This document shows, piece after piece, positions 35,498 through 44,212 of a stretch of 64,000 nt of DNA. The DNA comes from Profundibacter sp033851955. GTDB taxonomy: Bacteria > Pseudomonadota > Alphaproteobacteria > Rhodobacterales > Rhodobacteraceae. Each line of letters opens with the position of its first letter. Position 1 is the stretch's first letter. The DNA lies in assembly GCA_033851955.1 (NCBI GenBank), contig JAWSVK010000006.1, positions 124,001 to 188,000 of the forward strand, written 5' to 3'. A program made the position numbers and the translations under genes. The notes beneath the pieces are model-generated. The model was given only the letters and a program-made list of their open reading frames with translations. It was not told where the DNA came from and made no database searches.

Positions 35498-36712
35498 TCA
35501 CTTTAAGGTGAAGGGCGCCGCCATTTCTACATGGGTTGACCATCGAAATTGGTCAACCACGTCAACCCGACCCATCTCGTACCCTGCATCAATCAGCGTT
35601 TTTGCATCCTGAGCAAAGGTGACTGGGTTGCATGAAACTGTCGCGATTTTCTGCGGCTTGGCTTCTGCCAATTCCTTGATTTGATGCACAGCCCCCGCTC
35701 GCGGCGGATCAATTACCACAGCATCAAACCGTTTAATTTCGTCAGGTAACAATGGCCTCCGAAACAGATCACGCTCTTCGGTTGTGACACGCTTCAGTCC
35801 CTTGGCCAGACGCCACCCTTGATCCAACGCCTTCAACATAGCCGCGTCGCCTTCCACGGCATGAACCTCGGCATTTGCTGAAATTGGCAATGTAAACGTG
35901 CCACATCCAGCAAACAAATCCAGCACGGCTTTGGAATCAGAAACAGTCTCTAACACAGCCGAAATTAGTGATTCCTCGCCTTCTTTGGTGGCCTGAAGAA
36001 ATGCACCAGCCGGTGGAATAACGCGCGTTGTCCCAAACATTTGATAAGGGGCCACAATGTCAACAATCGGCTCGCCATCCCACGCCAACCGCGCCAACCC
36101 ATGTTCGCCAGCCATCGCGGCCAAGGTCATTAGCATTTGACCATCCAAAGGTTTGCCGCCAGTCACGGCCACGTCCACTCCGGCCTCAGACCGTGTAACG
36201 GTAAACCGCACTTCGCCTTTACGGGTCGTCCCGTAAACGGTCAACGCCCGCAACGCCGGTATTGCGGCCAGCAAATCGGGGTGCAGCAAATGGCAGTCAG
36301 GAACCTCAGTAATCGTATCCGCACCACGGGCATGAAACCCAACAAGCGCATCTTTTTTCGTGCGCCGTCCCGTCAAAACCGCACGCCTTCGGGTACGCGG
36401 CGCGGACGTTTGAATGTTGCGAATGTCTGCTTCAATACTTTGCGCGGCCAAAGCCGTGCGCACAACGTCCTGTTTCCAATCCGCGACAAACGCATCGGTT
36501 GCGTGCTGCAGCGAACAGCCACCGCAGGATTTGTAGTGCCGACACAGGGCCGCAACCCGATTGACCGACGGGGTGACGATTTTCGGCGAATCGATGCGGT
36601 TACCCGTCACCTCGCCGTCGATCACCTCACCCGGCAAGGTTCTGGGCGCAAAAATCGGGCCCTCTGCTATTCCGTCACCCTGATAGCCCAATCGTAAAAT
36701 TGTAAACGTCAC
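35498..36712 (-). CDS. RlmD/TrmA-family 23S rRNA or tRNA (uracil-5-)-methyltransferase
   Basis: 404 aa. Family members carry a TRAM domain, a 4Fe-4S cluster and a SAM domain and methylate C5 of uracil. The TRAM part is seen in GYQGDGIAEGPIFAPRTLPGE, the cluster cysteines in LCRHYKSCGGCSLQH, SAM motif I in DLFAGCGTFTLPI, and the catalytic cysteine in VSCNPVTF. Which uracil is modified cannot be decided. The GTG start at 36712 overlaps the ABC transporter stop as GTGA; the upstream TTG at 36760 is within the transporter gene. It ends the hslO-to-rlmD operon. Confidence 0.92.
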   Translation of the reverse strand: MTFTILRLGYQGDGIAEGPIFAPRTLPGEVIDGEVTGNRIDSPKIVTPSVNRVAALCRHYKSCGGCSLQHATDAFVADWKQDVVRTALAAQSIEADIRNIQTSAPRTRRRAVLTGRRTKKDALVGFHARGADTITEVPDCHLLHPDLLAAIPALRALTVYGTTRKGEVRFTVTRSEAGVDVAVTGGKPLDGQMLMTLAAMAGEHGLARLAWDGEPIVDIVAPYQMFGTTRVIPPAGAFLQATKEGEESLISAVLETVSDSKAVLDLFAGCGTFTLPISANAEVHAVEGDAAMLKALDQGWRLAKGLKRVTTEERDLFRRPLLPDEIKRFDAVVIDPPRAGAVHQIKELAEAKPQKIATVSCNPVTFAQDAKTLIDAGYEMGRVDVVDQFRWSTHVEMAAPFTLK

Positions 36713-38538
36713 TGTTCCGCTTCCTCTATTCCAATAAAACCGCCTGATTGGCGTTCCCAATACCGCGCATATTGTCCTTCTCTGGCCAACAGCGCGTCAT
36801 GCGTGCCATCCTCGATAATTCGACCCTGATCCAGCACAATTATGCGATCCATCCGCGCGATAGTCGAAAGACGGTGCGCGATGGCCAACACGGTTTTACC
36901 CTCCATCACCCGAGACAACGCAGTCTGTATCGCAGCCTCGACCTCACTATCAAGCGCGCTTGTGGCCTCATCCAAAACCAAGATCGGCGCGTCCTTCAAA
37001 ATGGCACGCGCAAGCGCAATACGTTGACGTTGACCGCCCGACAATTTTACCCCGCGCTCGCCCAGATGCGCATCATACCCCAACCGTCCGGCGTGGTCTT
37101 GCAACTCATGAACAAACATATCTGCCTCGGCCCGCTTGGCTGCATCAATCACCTGATCGTCCGTTGCATCCGGACGTCCATACAGAATGTTGTCTCGCGC
37201 CGAGCGGTTAAACATCGCCGTTTCCTGCGTCACCATTCCGATTTGTCGCCTCAGGCTTTCTTGCGTCACTCCAACCAAAGGCTGACCATCGATCGAAACC
37301 TCGCCCGATTCTGGATCGTATAGCCGCATAAGCAACGCTACCAGCGTCGATTTGCCCGCACCCGAGGCACCCACAATCCCCAGCTTTTCGCCGGATTTTA
37401 TCGTCAGACTAATGTCAGAAACGCCGCCTGCCTTGCGCCCATAAGAAAAACTAACGTTTGTAAATGTCACCGCTGCTTTTGACACCTGCAACTCACCCGC
37501 ATCTTCTGCATCCACCAACCCATGCGCCGGCGTCAGAGTTTTCATCCCATCTTCGACCTCACCCACAGAAGCATAAATACCCATCATCGCAAAACTGACC
37601 CACCCCGTCATCTGCGCGATCCGCAACGAAATCGCGCCAGTCGTTGCAATATTACCGGCCGATATTTCGCCAAGCGACCACAGCCAAAGCGTGCCTCCAA
37701 CTAAAATTACAGGAACCAATCCCGCGACCGTCATGAGCGAGAACCGGAACAATGTCGCGAGTCTGCCAAAATGCAATGAGACCTCTCTTAGATCTCGCAT
37801 CGCCGTTAAGGCAGCAGCGTCCTCATGTCTGTGATGAGCAAACAATTTGACGGTTTTTATATTCGTCACGGTGTCGACAATCTGGCCCGTCAAAGCAGCC
37901 CTGGCAGCAGCACGTTGCCCAGCCCGGCTTCTAACTTTGGGCAAAAACCAACGAATTAGAGACAAATATAGCACCAACCAGCCAACCAGTAACAAGCCAA
38001 TACGCCAATCAACCGTAGACAACAAAACCACCGAACCAACCAACGACGCCAACGCGAACGCCACAACATTCACAACCTCAATCACCACTTCAGTGATCGC
38101 GCGTGACGTCTGCATTTGCTTTTGCGCTATACGACCCGCAAAGTCATCGTCGAAAAATTGCACTGAATGGCCCAGCGTATACCGATTGAGCCGTGACAAA
38201 ACCAAGGGCATGACATTGGGGCCTATCACGATCGATTGCATACCAACCGACGTGCCAATCACTGCTGGCCGCAGGATCAGAAAAAACCCAACGACCATAA
38301 GCAACAAAGTACTGCGGTCAGTGATAAAACTTGGCCCACTCTCGATCGCGCCATCAATCACCACGCCCAACAGCAGTGCGGTCAATACCTCGAGCACCCC
38401 AGACGTTGCTGCCGCAAGCCCCGAAAGCATCAAAACCCGAAACGCACCCTTTAAACACCATCGCATGAACCGCCACAAAGTTTGCGGAGGTGGCCCGTCG
38501 GCCGGTTGAAAGCCGTCTATCCATGTTGAAGGTTTCAC
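36709..38538 (-). CDS. ABC exporter half-transporter (MsbA-like)
   Basis: 609 aa. The N-terminal part (about 30-330) has the six-helix exporter membrane fold. The C-terminal ATPase shows Walker A GASGAGKSTL, the Q-loop, the signature KLSGGQRQRIALARAIL, Walker B ILVLDEATSALD and the H-loop AIAHRLST. Substrate unknown; lipid, drug or peptide export are possible. The start is a GTG at 38538. It lies 19 bases after lysE and overlaps the RNA methyltransferase start by 4 bases. Confidence 0.93.
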   Translation of the reverse strand: MKPSTWIDGFQPADGPPPQTLWRFMRWCLKGAFRVLMLSGLAAATSGVLEVLTALLLGVVIDGAIESGPSFITDRSTLLLMVVGFFLILRPAVIGTSVGMQSIVIGPNVMPLVLSRLNRYTLGHSVQFFDDDFAGRIAQKQMQTSRAITEVVIEVVNVVAFALASLVGSVVLLSTVDWRIGLLLVGWLVLYLSLIRWFLPKVRSRAGQRAAARAALTGQIVDTVTNIKTVKLFAHHRHEDAAALTAMRDLREVSLHFGRLATLFRFSLMTVAGLVPVILVGGTLWLWSLGEISAGNIATTGAISLRIAQMTGWVSFAMMGIYASVGEVEDGMKTLTPAHGLVDAEDAGELQVSKAAVTFTNVSFSYGRKAGGVSDISLTIKSGEKLGIVGASGAGKSTLVALLMRLYDPESGEVSIDGQPLVGVTQESLRRQIGMVTQETAMFNRSARDNILYGRPDATDDQVIDAAKRAEADMFVHELQDHAGRLGYDAHLGERGVKLSGGQRQRIALARAILKDAPILVLDEATSALDSEVEAAIQTALSRVMEGKTVLAIAHRLSTIARMDRIIVLDQGRIIEDGTHDALLAREGQYARYWERQSGGFIGIEEAEQ

Positions 38539-38557
38539 GTGTTGTCGCCTGTAATAA

Positions 38558-39139
38558 TCAGGTAAACACCATAACGGCTGTGGCCGCCAGCGCCAGAGCC
38601 ATCGCGCGGATAAATATCCGCCAAACGCTTGGACGGGTCAGCAGATAGGCCAACAATGTGCCTGTCGATGTCCAGAACAAGCAAACAAACAGATTTATAC
38701 TCGAAAATGTACTGGCCAGCCGAACGGCCTCACCGAGCGGTGTTAAGCCAGCGTTATAACCTGATGATGCCGTCAGAGCGACAACCCAAATTTTCGGATT
38801 AACCCACTGAAAAAGAACGGCTTTGACGAAGGTAAACGGAGTTTTTCTTTGGCCTATTTTTGGCCCGAAAGTTGACGCCCATAACCGCCATGCCATCCAT
38901 AAAATCCACATCGCAGCGACTATTTGCAGAGTGAAAGCCAACTGTGGGTAGGCGGCAAGCAAGGCTCCAATCCCTAAGCCCGAAAATCCTCCAATAATGC
39001 CCACGCCCAACACAACACCCAATAAGTGAGGTAATGTGCGGCGAAATCCGAATTGGGCACCTGACGCTGTGAGCATGATGACGTTCGGCCCTGGCGTGAA
39101 CATGCCAGCGAAAACAAATGCATAAAGGGGGTCAATCAA
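38558..39139 (-). CDS. LysE/RhtB family amino-acid exporter
   Basis: 193 aa inner-membrane protein with about five or six hydrophobic helices. The N-terminal signature FAGMFTPGPNVIMLTASGAQFGFRRTL (two parts here) is that of the LysE/RhtB family, and WVNPKIWVVAL fits the central conserved NPK. Family members export basic or neutral amino acids; the substrate is not predictable here. The TTG start at 39139 overlaps the cca stop by 8 bases, so translation is coupled. Confidence 0.9.
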   Translation of the reverse strand: MIDPLYAFVFAGMFTPGPNVIMLTASGAQFGFRRTLPHLLGVVLGVGIIGGFSGLGIGALLAAYPQLAFTLQIVAAMWILWMAWRLWASTFGPKIGQRKTPFTFVKAVLFQWVNPKIWVVALTASSGYNAGLTPLGEAVRLASTFSSINLFVCLFWTSTGTLLAYLLTRPSVWRIFIRAMALALAATAVMVFT

Positions 39140-40277
39140 GCAGTTGTTCCTTAGTTAGAGCAAAGCCGGATTTGATCCATTTCGCTTCAAGATCTGCGAG
39201 GGTCTGGCCAAGTTTAGCGCCCTGAAACTCCGGCATCAGATCATCAGCCTTGATGGGGTATTTGGCGGCAGCGCCTGTTTCAATCTGCCTCAACCCCTCA
39301 GGATTCAGCGGCATTTCCAAAAGTGCGGCCCGCAACAAAATGACATCATATGCCATTTCGACACCCAGCCGGTATCCCAACTCGGCTGGGCTACGGGTAC
39401 TGCCTGTTTCATCTTTCAGCTTTTGCAGCTGGCGCGTTTGAGACTTGCTAAGACGCAACAAATCATCCGTATCAGCGCCCCCAATTGCAGCAAGCCTGCG
39501 GATCGGATTTGGCTTTGTGTCCGCTTCAAAGTGAACCAAAATAGAGAGGTATTTTGCATCGGCCCCAGGCAATATCGCACTCAGGACTCCGCTTGCCCCC
39601 ATTGCTGCAATGCTAGGCGCCGGGCTGGGTGCTGACAACAATTTCAGCACTTCTGAACCAATACGCTCTTTTGAAATAGTCTCTAATCCGCCCGAATTCG
39701 ATGCAATTGCCGCCAACCCTTCAGAATCCAGCCCAGCGCTTTCATCTCCATACCATGCGTGAAATCGGAAAAACCGCAAAATACGTAGGTAGTCTTCTTT
39801 GATCCGGAGATCCGCGTCCTCGATAAACCGCACTCTCCGCGCCATCAAATCAGAAAATCCGTTCAGAGGGTCTACAACCTCGCCGTCTTGATTGGCATAA
39901 AGCGCGTTCATTGTGAAATCCCGCCTGCGTGCATCCTCCTCAATGGTGTCGGCAAAGGCCACGACAGCGCGGCGGCCATCTGTCTCGATGTCACGACGGT
40001 AGGTTGTGATCTCAAACGGCACCCCAGAAGAAATGACCGTCACTGTACCGTGGTCAATTCCCGTTGGCACCGCTTTTAATCCGGCCAGCTTGGCCAACTC
40101 CATAATACGGGCGGGCCGGGCGTTTGTTGAAATATCGATGTCATTCACAGGTGCGCCCAACAATACATTGCGAACGCAGCCGCCAACGAAATAACAGTCA
40201 AATCCCGCGTCGGTGAGCATGTGACAGACAGCTTGCGTGTCTGTATTTGCTATCCAATCCGCATCGATCCGCTTCAT
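39132..40277 (-). CDS. cca: CCA tRNA nucleotidyltransferase (class II)
   Basis: 381 aa. Adds or repairs the 3' CCA of tRNA. The nucleotidyltransferase motif is VGGCVRNVLLGAPVNDIDIS, with the metal-binding DxD, followed by IDHGTVTVI, the RRDFTMNAL segment and DLRIKEDYLRILRFFRFHA. The short C-terminal part is typical for alphaproteobacterial enzymes. A poly(A) polymerase (PcnB) function is less likely but cannot be excluded. Start and stop overlap both neighbours (ATGA with the Nudix gene, 8 bases with lysE). Confidence 0.94.
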   Translation of the reverse strand: MKRIDADWIANTDTQAVCHMLTDAGFDCYFVGGCVRNVLLGAPVNDIDISTNARPARIMELAKLAGLKAVPTGIDHGTVTVISSGVPFEITTYRRDIETDGRRAVVAFADTIEEDARRRDFTMNALYANQDGEVVDPLNGFSDLMARRVRFIEDADLRIKEDYLRILRFFRFHAWYGDESAGLDSEGLAAIASNSGGLETISKERIGSEVLKLLSAPSPAPSIAAMGASGVLSAILPGADAKYLSILVHFEADTKPNPIRRLAAIGGADTDDLLRLSKSQTRQLQKLKDETGSTRSPAELGYRLGVEMAYDVILLRAALLEMPLNPEGLRQIETGAAAKYPIKADDLMPEFQGAKLGQTLADLEAKWIKSGFALTKEQLLD

Positions 40278-40879
40278 GTCCGTAACCCTTCAGCCAGCGC
40301 CCGCAATATCCGCGCAGTGGCCCCCCAAATGTAATATGGACCAAACGGCACAGTATAATAATGCCGCCGTTGCCCACGCCAGCGACGCCCCTGCACTGAA
40401 AACTGTGCAACATCCGTGACGTGCCTCAAAGGCGCGGAAAACACCTCAGCAACTTCGTTTGGGTCGGCTTGCGGGACAAATGCGTCCCTAACAAGGCCCA
40501 AAACAGGGGTAACTGAGAACCCAGTCACTGTCTCATGATCCGGTAAGCGACCTAGAATTTGCACGTTCTCGGGGTGCAGCCCAATTTCCTCATCAGCCTC
40601 TCGCAAAGCCGTTTCTTCGATGTTTGCATCTTCCTCATCGCGCTTTCCACCAGGAAACGCCACCTGCCCAGCGTGGTGCCTTAAGGTAGAGGAACGCTGG
40701 GTCAGAATGATGCGTGGTTCAGGTCCTGAGCAATCGATCGCGATCAAGACTGCAGCAGGGCGCAGCAATTGCGTCTTGGGCAGAGCGGCCTCAGGATTTA
40801 GGTCGAAATCAGACGAAGCGTTATGCAATTGACCAATCGCGTCCGTCAGCCGGTTTGAAAGATCATCACCCTTTGTCAT
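40274..40879 (-). CDS. CoA pyrophosphatase-type Nudix hydrolase
   Basis: 201 aa. Shows both the Nudix box (GGKRDEEDANIEETALREADEEIGL, given in full over two parts: GGKRDEEDANIEETA and LREADEEIGL) and the upstream signature ILTQRSSTLRHHAGQVAFPGG of the CoA pyrophosphatase branch, which hydrolyses CoA to phosphopantetheine and 3',5'-ADP. I use the ATG at 40879, which overlaps the hslO 3' end by 14 bases. The frame to 40972 would extend further into hslO without signal. It overlaps cca by 4 bases. Confidence 0.91.
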   Translation of the reverse strand: MTKGDDLSNRLTDAIGQLHNASSDFDLNPEAALPKTQLLRPAAVLIAIDCSGPEPRIILTQRSSTLRHHAGQVAFPGGKRDEEDANIEETALREADEEIGLHPENVQILGRLPDHETVTGFSVTPVLGLVRDAFVPQADPNEVAEVFSAPLRHVTDVAQFSVQGRRWRGQRRHYYTVPFGPYYIWGATARILRALAEGLRT

Positions 40880-41843
40880 CAGCCGGCTCGGTTGCCTCGA
40901 ATCCCAATGATTTGGGATCAAACTGATAATGTGCGCTGCAAAACTGGCAATCCGCCGTGACGACGCCCTCATCAGTCGTCATATGCGCGATGTCTTTGGC
41001 GGAATAGATCGACAGACTTTGGCGCACGCGATCCTCGGAACAGGTGCAACCAAACACAACAGGCTGCGCATCAAACACGCGCGGCTGCTCTTCGTTAAAC
41101 AAGCGTTGCAATAGGTTGGTCGGCGCAACCGTCGGGCCAATCAATTCCAACTGATCAACAGTATCCAGCAAAATATTTGCACGCGACCAGTTTTCACCGT
41201 CATCATCTTGTGCAACGATCGGGGCATCCGCCCCGATCATCAAGGGCGAAGCGTTGGGCATATGCTGCAACATCATACCGCCCGCCCGCCAACGGGACGC
41301 CTCTCCGGCCATTTGCGATTGGCCAAAAGCCAATTCAAACCGTGTTGGAATTTGCTCGGACTGGTCAAAATAGGTCTCTGCACATGCACTAAGCGAGGCT
41401 TTATCAAGCGGCGTGATCCCTTGATATGGCTCGTTGCCTTCGCCCTGATCAATCAAAATTGCAAAGTAACCTTTACCGATTTGCGAAAACGGAGCTTGCA
41501 TCGCATCCAGTCGATCAGGATCAAAACTGGCGTAGGCACGAATACGGGCAGGGGCACCATCTGACTCTGGTGCATAGAAATCAGCTGCCAAAATTCGAGC
41601 AGGGCCATCACCGCGCACCTGAATAGACAGCTTCCAGCGTAATTTTATGGTTTGACCGATCAGCGCGGTCAGCAAAGCAACCTCAGCAATCAGGGCCTCA
41701 ATTTGGGGCGGATAATTGTGCTGTTCCAACACTTGTTCAAGCACGCCATCAAGACGGGCAACACGGCCACGGACATTGGCGCGATCGAGCTGAAACGGGA
41801 GCACAGTGTCGTCCCACGTGATTTGCGTTGTTTGTGTCATCAT
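40866..41843 (-). CDS. hslO: Redox-regulated chaperone Hsp33
   Basis: 325 aa. Cytoplasmic holdase activated by oxidation. The C-terminal zinc-binding cysteines CTC (FGCTCSEDRVRQSL) and CQFC (ADCQFCSAHY) make the CxC-x(n)-CxxC redox switch. The N-terminal substrate-binding part is full length. Two adjacent ATG codons (41843 and 41840) follow AGGAAG; the second has the better spacing. It is the first gene of a minus-strand operon of six, ending in the RNA methyltransferase gene. Divergent from a Nudix gene across a 123-base gap. Confidence 0.96.
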   Translation of the reverse strand: MMTQTTQITWDDTVLPFQLDRANVRGRVARLDGVLEQVLEQHNYPPQIEALIAEVALLTALIGQTIKLRWKLSIQVRGDGPARILAADFYAPESDGAPARIRAYASFDPDRLDAMQAPFSQIGKGYFAILIDQGEGNEPYQGITPLDKASLSACAETYFDQSEQIPTRFELAFGQSQMAGEASRWRAGGMMLQHMPNASPLMIGADAPIVAQDDDGENWSRANILLDTVDQLELIGPTVAPTNLLQRLFNEEQPRVFDAQPVVFGCTCSEDRVRQSLSIYSAKDIAHMTTDEGVVTADCQFCSAHYQFDPKSLGFEATEPADDKG

Positions 41844-41966
41844 GTCTTCCTTTGCGCGTTCATTCTGGCATAGCGCGACTGTTTGGGCAGAGCAACCTAA
41901 CGAATGTGGTTGATTCTGCAGCCCCGCGGATTCACAACAGATGGGTATTGATTGGAGAAAGAAAAG

Positions 41967-42404
41967 ATGATCCGGCGATTTGGTGATACCGCAGTGGTGG
42001 GAAGACGATATAAATTGCGGGCGGGCGTCTATGCGGTTTTATCTATTGGCAGTGATTTGCTGCTCACACACCAGGCCCGTCCTTCGCCTGAATTTCAACT
42101 CCCCGGTGGCGGTATCGACTCCGGAGAATCGCCGCTGCAGGCCTTGTACCGCGAAGTGATAGAAGAAACTGGCTGGAAAATATCGGCCCCTCGAAAGATC
42201 GGTGCTTTTCGCCGTTTCACCTATATGCCCGAATATGATTTATGGGCAGAAAAACTGTGTCACATCTATGCCGCTCGCCCTGTCCGTGCCTTGGGGAGCC
42301 CGACCGAAGCTGGGCATTTGGCCGTGTGGATGAGCGCAAGCGATGCAAAAAACAAGTTGGCCAGCGAAGGGGATCGCCACTTTGTTGGCCAATTGTTTGG
42401 CTAG
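41967..42404 (+). CDS. Nudix hydrolase of unknown substrate
   Basis: 145 aa. The Nudix box is GGGIDSGESPLQALYREVIEETGW, with PEFQLP before it; all catalytic glutamates are present (REVIEE). Substrate specificity cannot be read; ADP-ribose, ADP-glucose or oxidised nucleotides are all possible. The ATG at 41967 has GGAG about 9 nt upstream; the TTG at 41952 is less likely. It converges on the response-regulator phosphatase gene with a 12-base gap. Confidence 0.87.
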   Translation: MIRRFGDTAVVGRRYKLRAGVYAVLSIGSDLLLTHQARPSPEFQLPGGGIDSGESPLQALYREVIEETGWKISAPRKIGAFRRFTYMPEYDLWAEKLCHIYAARPVRALGSPTEAGHLAVWMSASDAKNKLASEGDRHFVGQLFG

Positions 42405-42416
42405 GCAAAAGCGAAT

Positions 42417-43700
42417 TTAGGTCGGCCCATTGTACTCAAGTAAAACGGCTGAAATATCATCAGGAAAGTCTTCCCCGCCAAAATATTCGCTCAAGTCCCA
42501 CAAAATGGTCTCAAGGAATTGGCTGCCACGGATCGAAGTATTTCGGATAAGCAATTCAACGACCCCATCCTCATCCAGCATGCCACCATCTTTCCCAGGG
42601 CATTCGGTAAACCCGTCCGACATAAGAAACAACCTATCGCCCGCATTCAAGTTGATGCTGAAATCTTCATAGGTCGCGTCAGGCAGTAAGCCAACGGGCA
42701 AACCACCTTGGCCACAATATTCTACTGTACCATCAGCCCGCTGAATCGCTGGGTGCGGATGCCCGGCTTGCGCCGCCACGACCGCGCCAGTCGTCATGTC
42801 AAAATGCGCAAGAAGCAGCGTGAAATAGTGTTCGGTTTCCATTTCATCCAACACGATACGATTTAGCTGCTCTGTCACCAGCGCTGGACTACGGGCAGAA
42901 TACCCGCCACCTTCACAATGCTCCAACGCCAGATTTTGATCGGGTGTCGTTCCTGACAAAAACCCCGCCAGCCGTGCAGTCATCAGCGCTGACGTAATTC
43001 CGTGCCCCGAAACGTCAATTGAAAACAGTCCGATCTGGGTTTCACTGATTGGAAAAAAGCCCACCAGATCGCCACCAACATGGCCGCTGGCACGCAGCAA
43101 TAGCGACACCTCAGCCATGCCAAAGTCGTGGTAACGTTCTTTGATCAGCGATTCTTGCAGCTTTTTCGCTTCAATCAGATCACGGTCAATTATGTCATAA
43201 AGGCACTGTATCTCCGCAAGCGCATCAGTGACGGTGCGGTTTTTTTCGGTCAACTCGCGTTCCATCTTCTGGATACGTCCACCCGCCCGAATGCGGGCGC
43301 GCAATTCACTGCCATTCACTGGCTTGGCTAGAAAATCATCCGCACCAATGTCCAGACCATGTGCAACTTCGTCTTTTTCACTTTTGGAGGTCAGAAGAAT
43401 AAAATAGACATAGTTTTCGCGCTCAAGCTTACGAAACGCCTTACAAAATTCGAGCCCATTCATACCGGGCATCATCCAGTCACTTAGAATGAGATCAAGC
43501 GGCTCGCGCTGGCAAATTTCAAGGGCAGAATGACCTGAATCAGCTTCGAGTACCTCATAACCCCAACGTTTGAGCATCGAACCTAAAAGGCGTCGTTGGG
43601 CACGGCTGTCATCGACGACCAAGACACGTTTGATCGTGTCAACACTGTCGTGCTCTACCTCCAATTTTCGTGTGCCCGACTGAGCAGCGGTTTGCGTCAT
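42417..43700 (-). CDS. Response regulator fused to PP2C-type (SpoIIE) serine phosphatase
   Basis: 427 aa. Residues about 25-145 form a receiver domain (VLVVDDSRAQRRLL, phospho-acceptor Asp in LILSDWMMPG, LTSKSEKDEV, DDFLAKPVN). A coiled-coil-like linker (ERELTEKNRTVTDALAEI) leads to a SpoIIE/PP2C phosphatase domain with metal sites in GGDLVGFF, IDVSGHGITSALM and SDGFTEC and DDISAVLLEY. Such RsbU/HsbR-like proteins dephosphorylate anti-anti-sigma factors or other serine phosphoproteins under control of a histidine kinase. The start at 43700 is preceded by AGGTGTGGAAA. The Hpt gene is divergent from it. Confidence 0.92.
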   Translation of the reverse strand: MTQTAAQSGTRKLEVEHDSVDTIKRVLVVDDSRAQRRLLGSMLKRWGYEVLEADSGHSALEICQREPLDLILSDWMMPGMNGLEFCKAFRKLERENYVYFILLTSKSEKDEVAHGLDIGADDFLAKPVNGSELRARIRAGGRIQKMERELTEKNRTVTDALAEIQCLYDIIDRDLIEAKKLQESLIKERYHDFGMAEVSLLLRASGHVGGDLVGFFPISETQIGLFSIDVSGHGITSALMTARLAGFLSGTTPDQNLALEHCEGGGYSARSPALVTEQLNRIVLDEMETEHYFTLLLAHFDMTTGAVVAAQAGHPHPAIQRADGTVEYCGQGGLPVGLLPDATYEDFSINLNAGDRLFLMSDGFTECPGKDGGMLDEDGVVELLIRNTSIRGSQFLETILWDLSEYFGGEDFPDDISAVLLEYNGPT

Positions 43701-43879
43701 TTTCCACACCTGATAACGGGACGCCTGCCCCAATTAGAATCTCTTTTGCCAGCAACCATTTAAGACGGCATGAATGATAAAATTGGAATGAAATCTCTAT
43801 GACAGCGTCACATCTTGTTAAGGCTCGCCTATTACAAGAGACCGATGTGGGGACATGAAACAAAGGTTTGGAGTGGGAA

Positions 43880-44212
43880 ATGATAGACTGGAATCGCGTT
43901 AGCGAACTGCGAGATGAAGTCGGAATAGAGGATTTTTGCGAAGTAAGCGCAATGTTCCTTGAGGAGGTCGAAGATACGATGGCGCGGATGATTGCGTCGC
44001 CTGATTTGTCGACCATGGAAGAAGACATGCATTTCTTAAAAGGCAGCGCCCTAAATCTCGGATTTGCGCAGTTCAGCACCCTGTGCCAATCTGGAGAGAC
44101 CGCCGCAGGAGCTGGACAACCCGAAACAATCCATCTTAACGATATTTTTGACTCTTTTGCAAAATCCAAAGCCGTCTTCAAAGAACAGCTTGACCAAATG
44201 CTGGCCGCCTAA
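43880..44212 (+). CDS. Histidine phosphotransfer (Hpt) domain protein
   Basis: 110 aa, a single Hpt domain. The phospho-acceptor histidine (H51) sits in MHFLKGSALNLGF. Helical segments MFLEEVEDTMARMI and IFDSFAKSKAVFKEQL complete the four-helix bundle. It would relay phosphoryl groups between a hybrid kinase and a receiver. The ATG at 43880 has GGAG 7 nt upstream; the TTG at 43868 is weaker. It is divergent from the receiver-PP2C gene 179 bases away, its likely partner. Its stop shares CTAA with the ilvA stop. Confidence 0.9.
   Translation: MIDWNRVSELRDEVGIEDFCEVSAMFLEEVEDTMARMIASPDLSTMEEDMHFLKGSALNLGFAQFSTLCQSGETAAGAGQPETIHLNDIFDSFAKSKAVFKEQLDQMLAA

Noticed and set aside
38531..38544. Third parS-like sequence (GGTTTCACGTGTTG) at the ABC exporter start
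   Set aside because: Only one half of the palindrome matches (about 10 of 16 bases), far from parAB.
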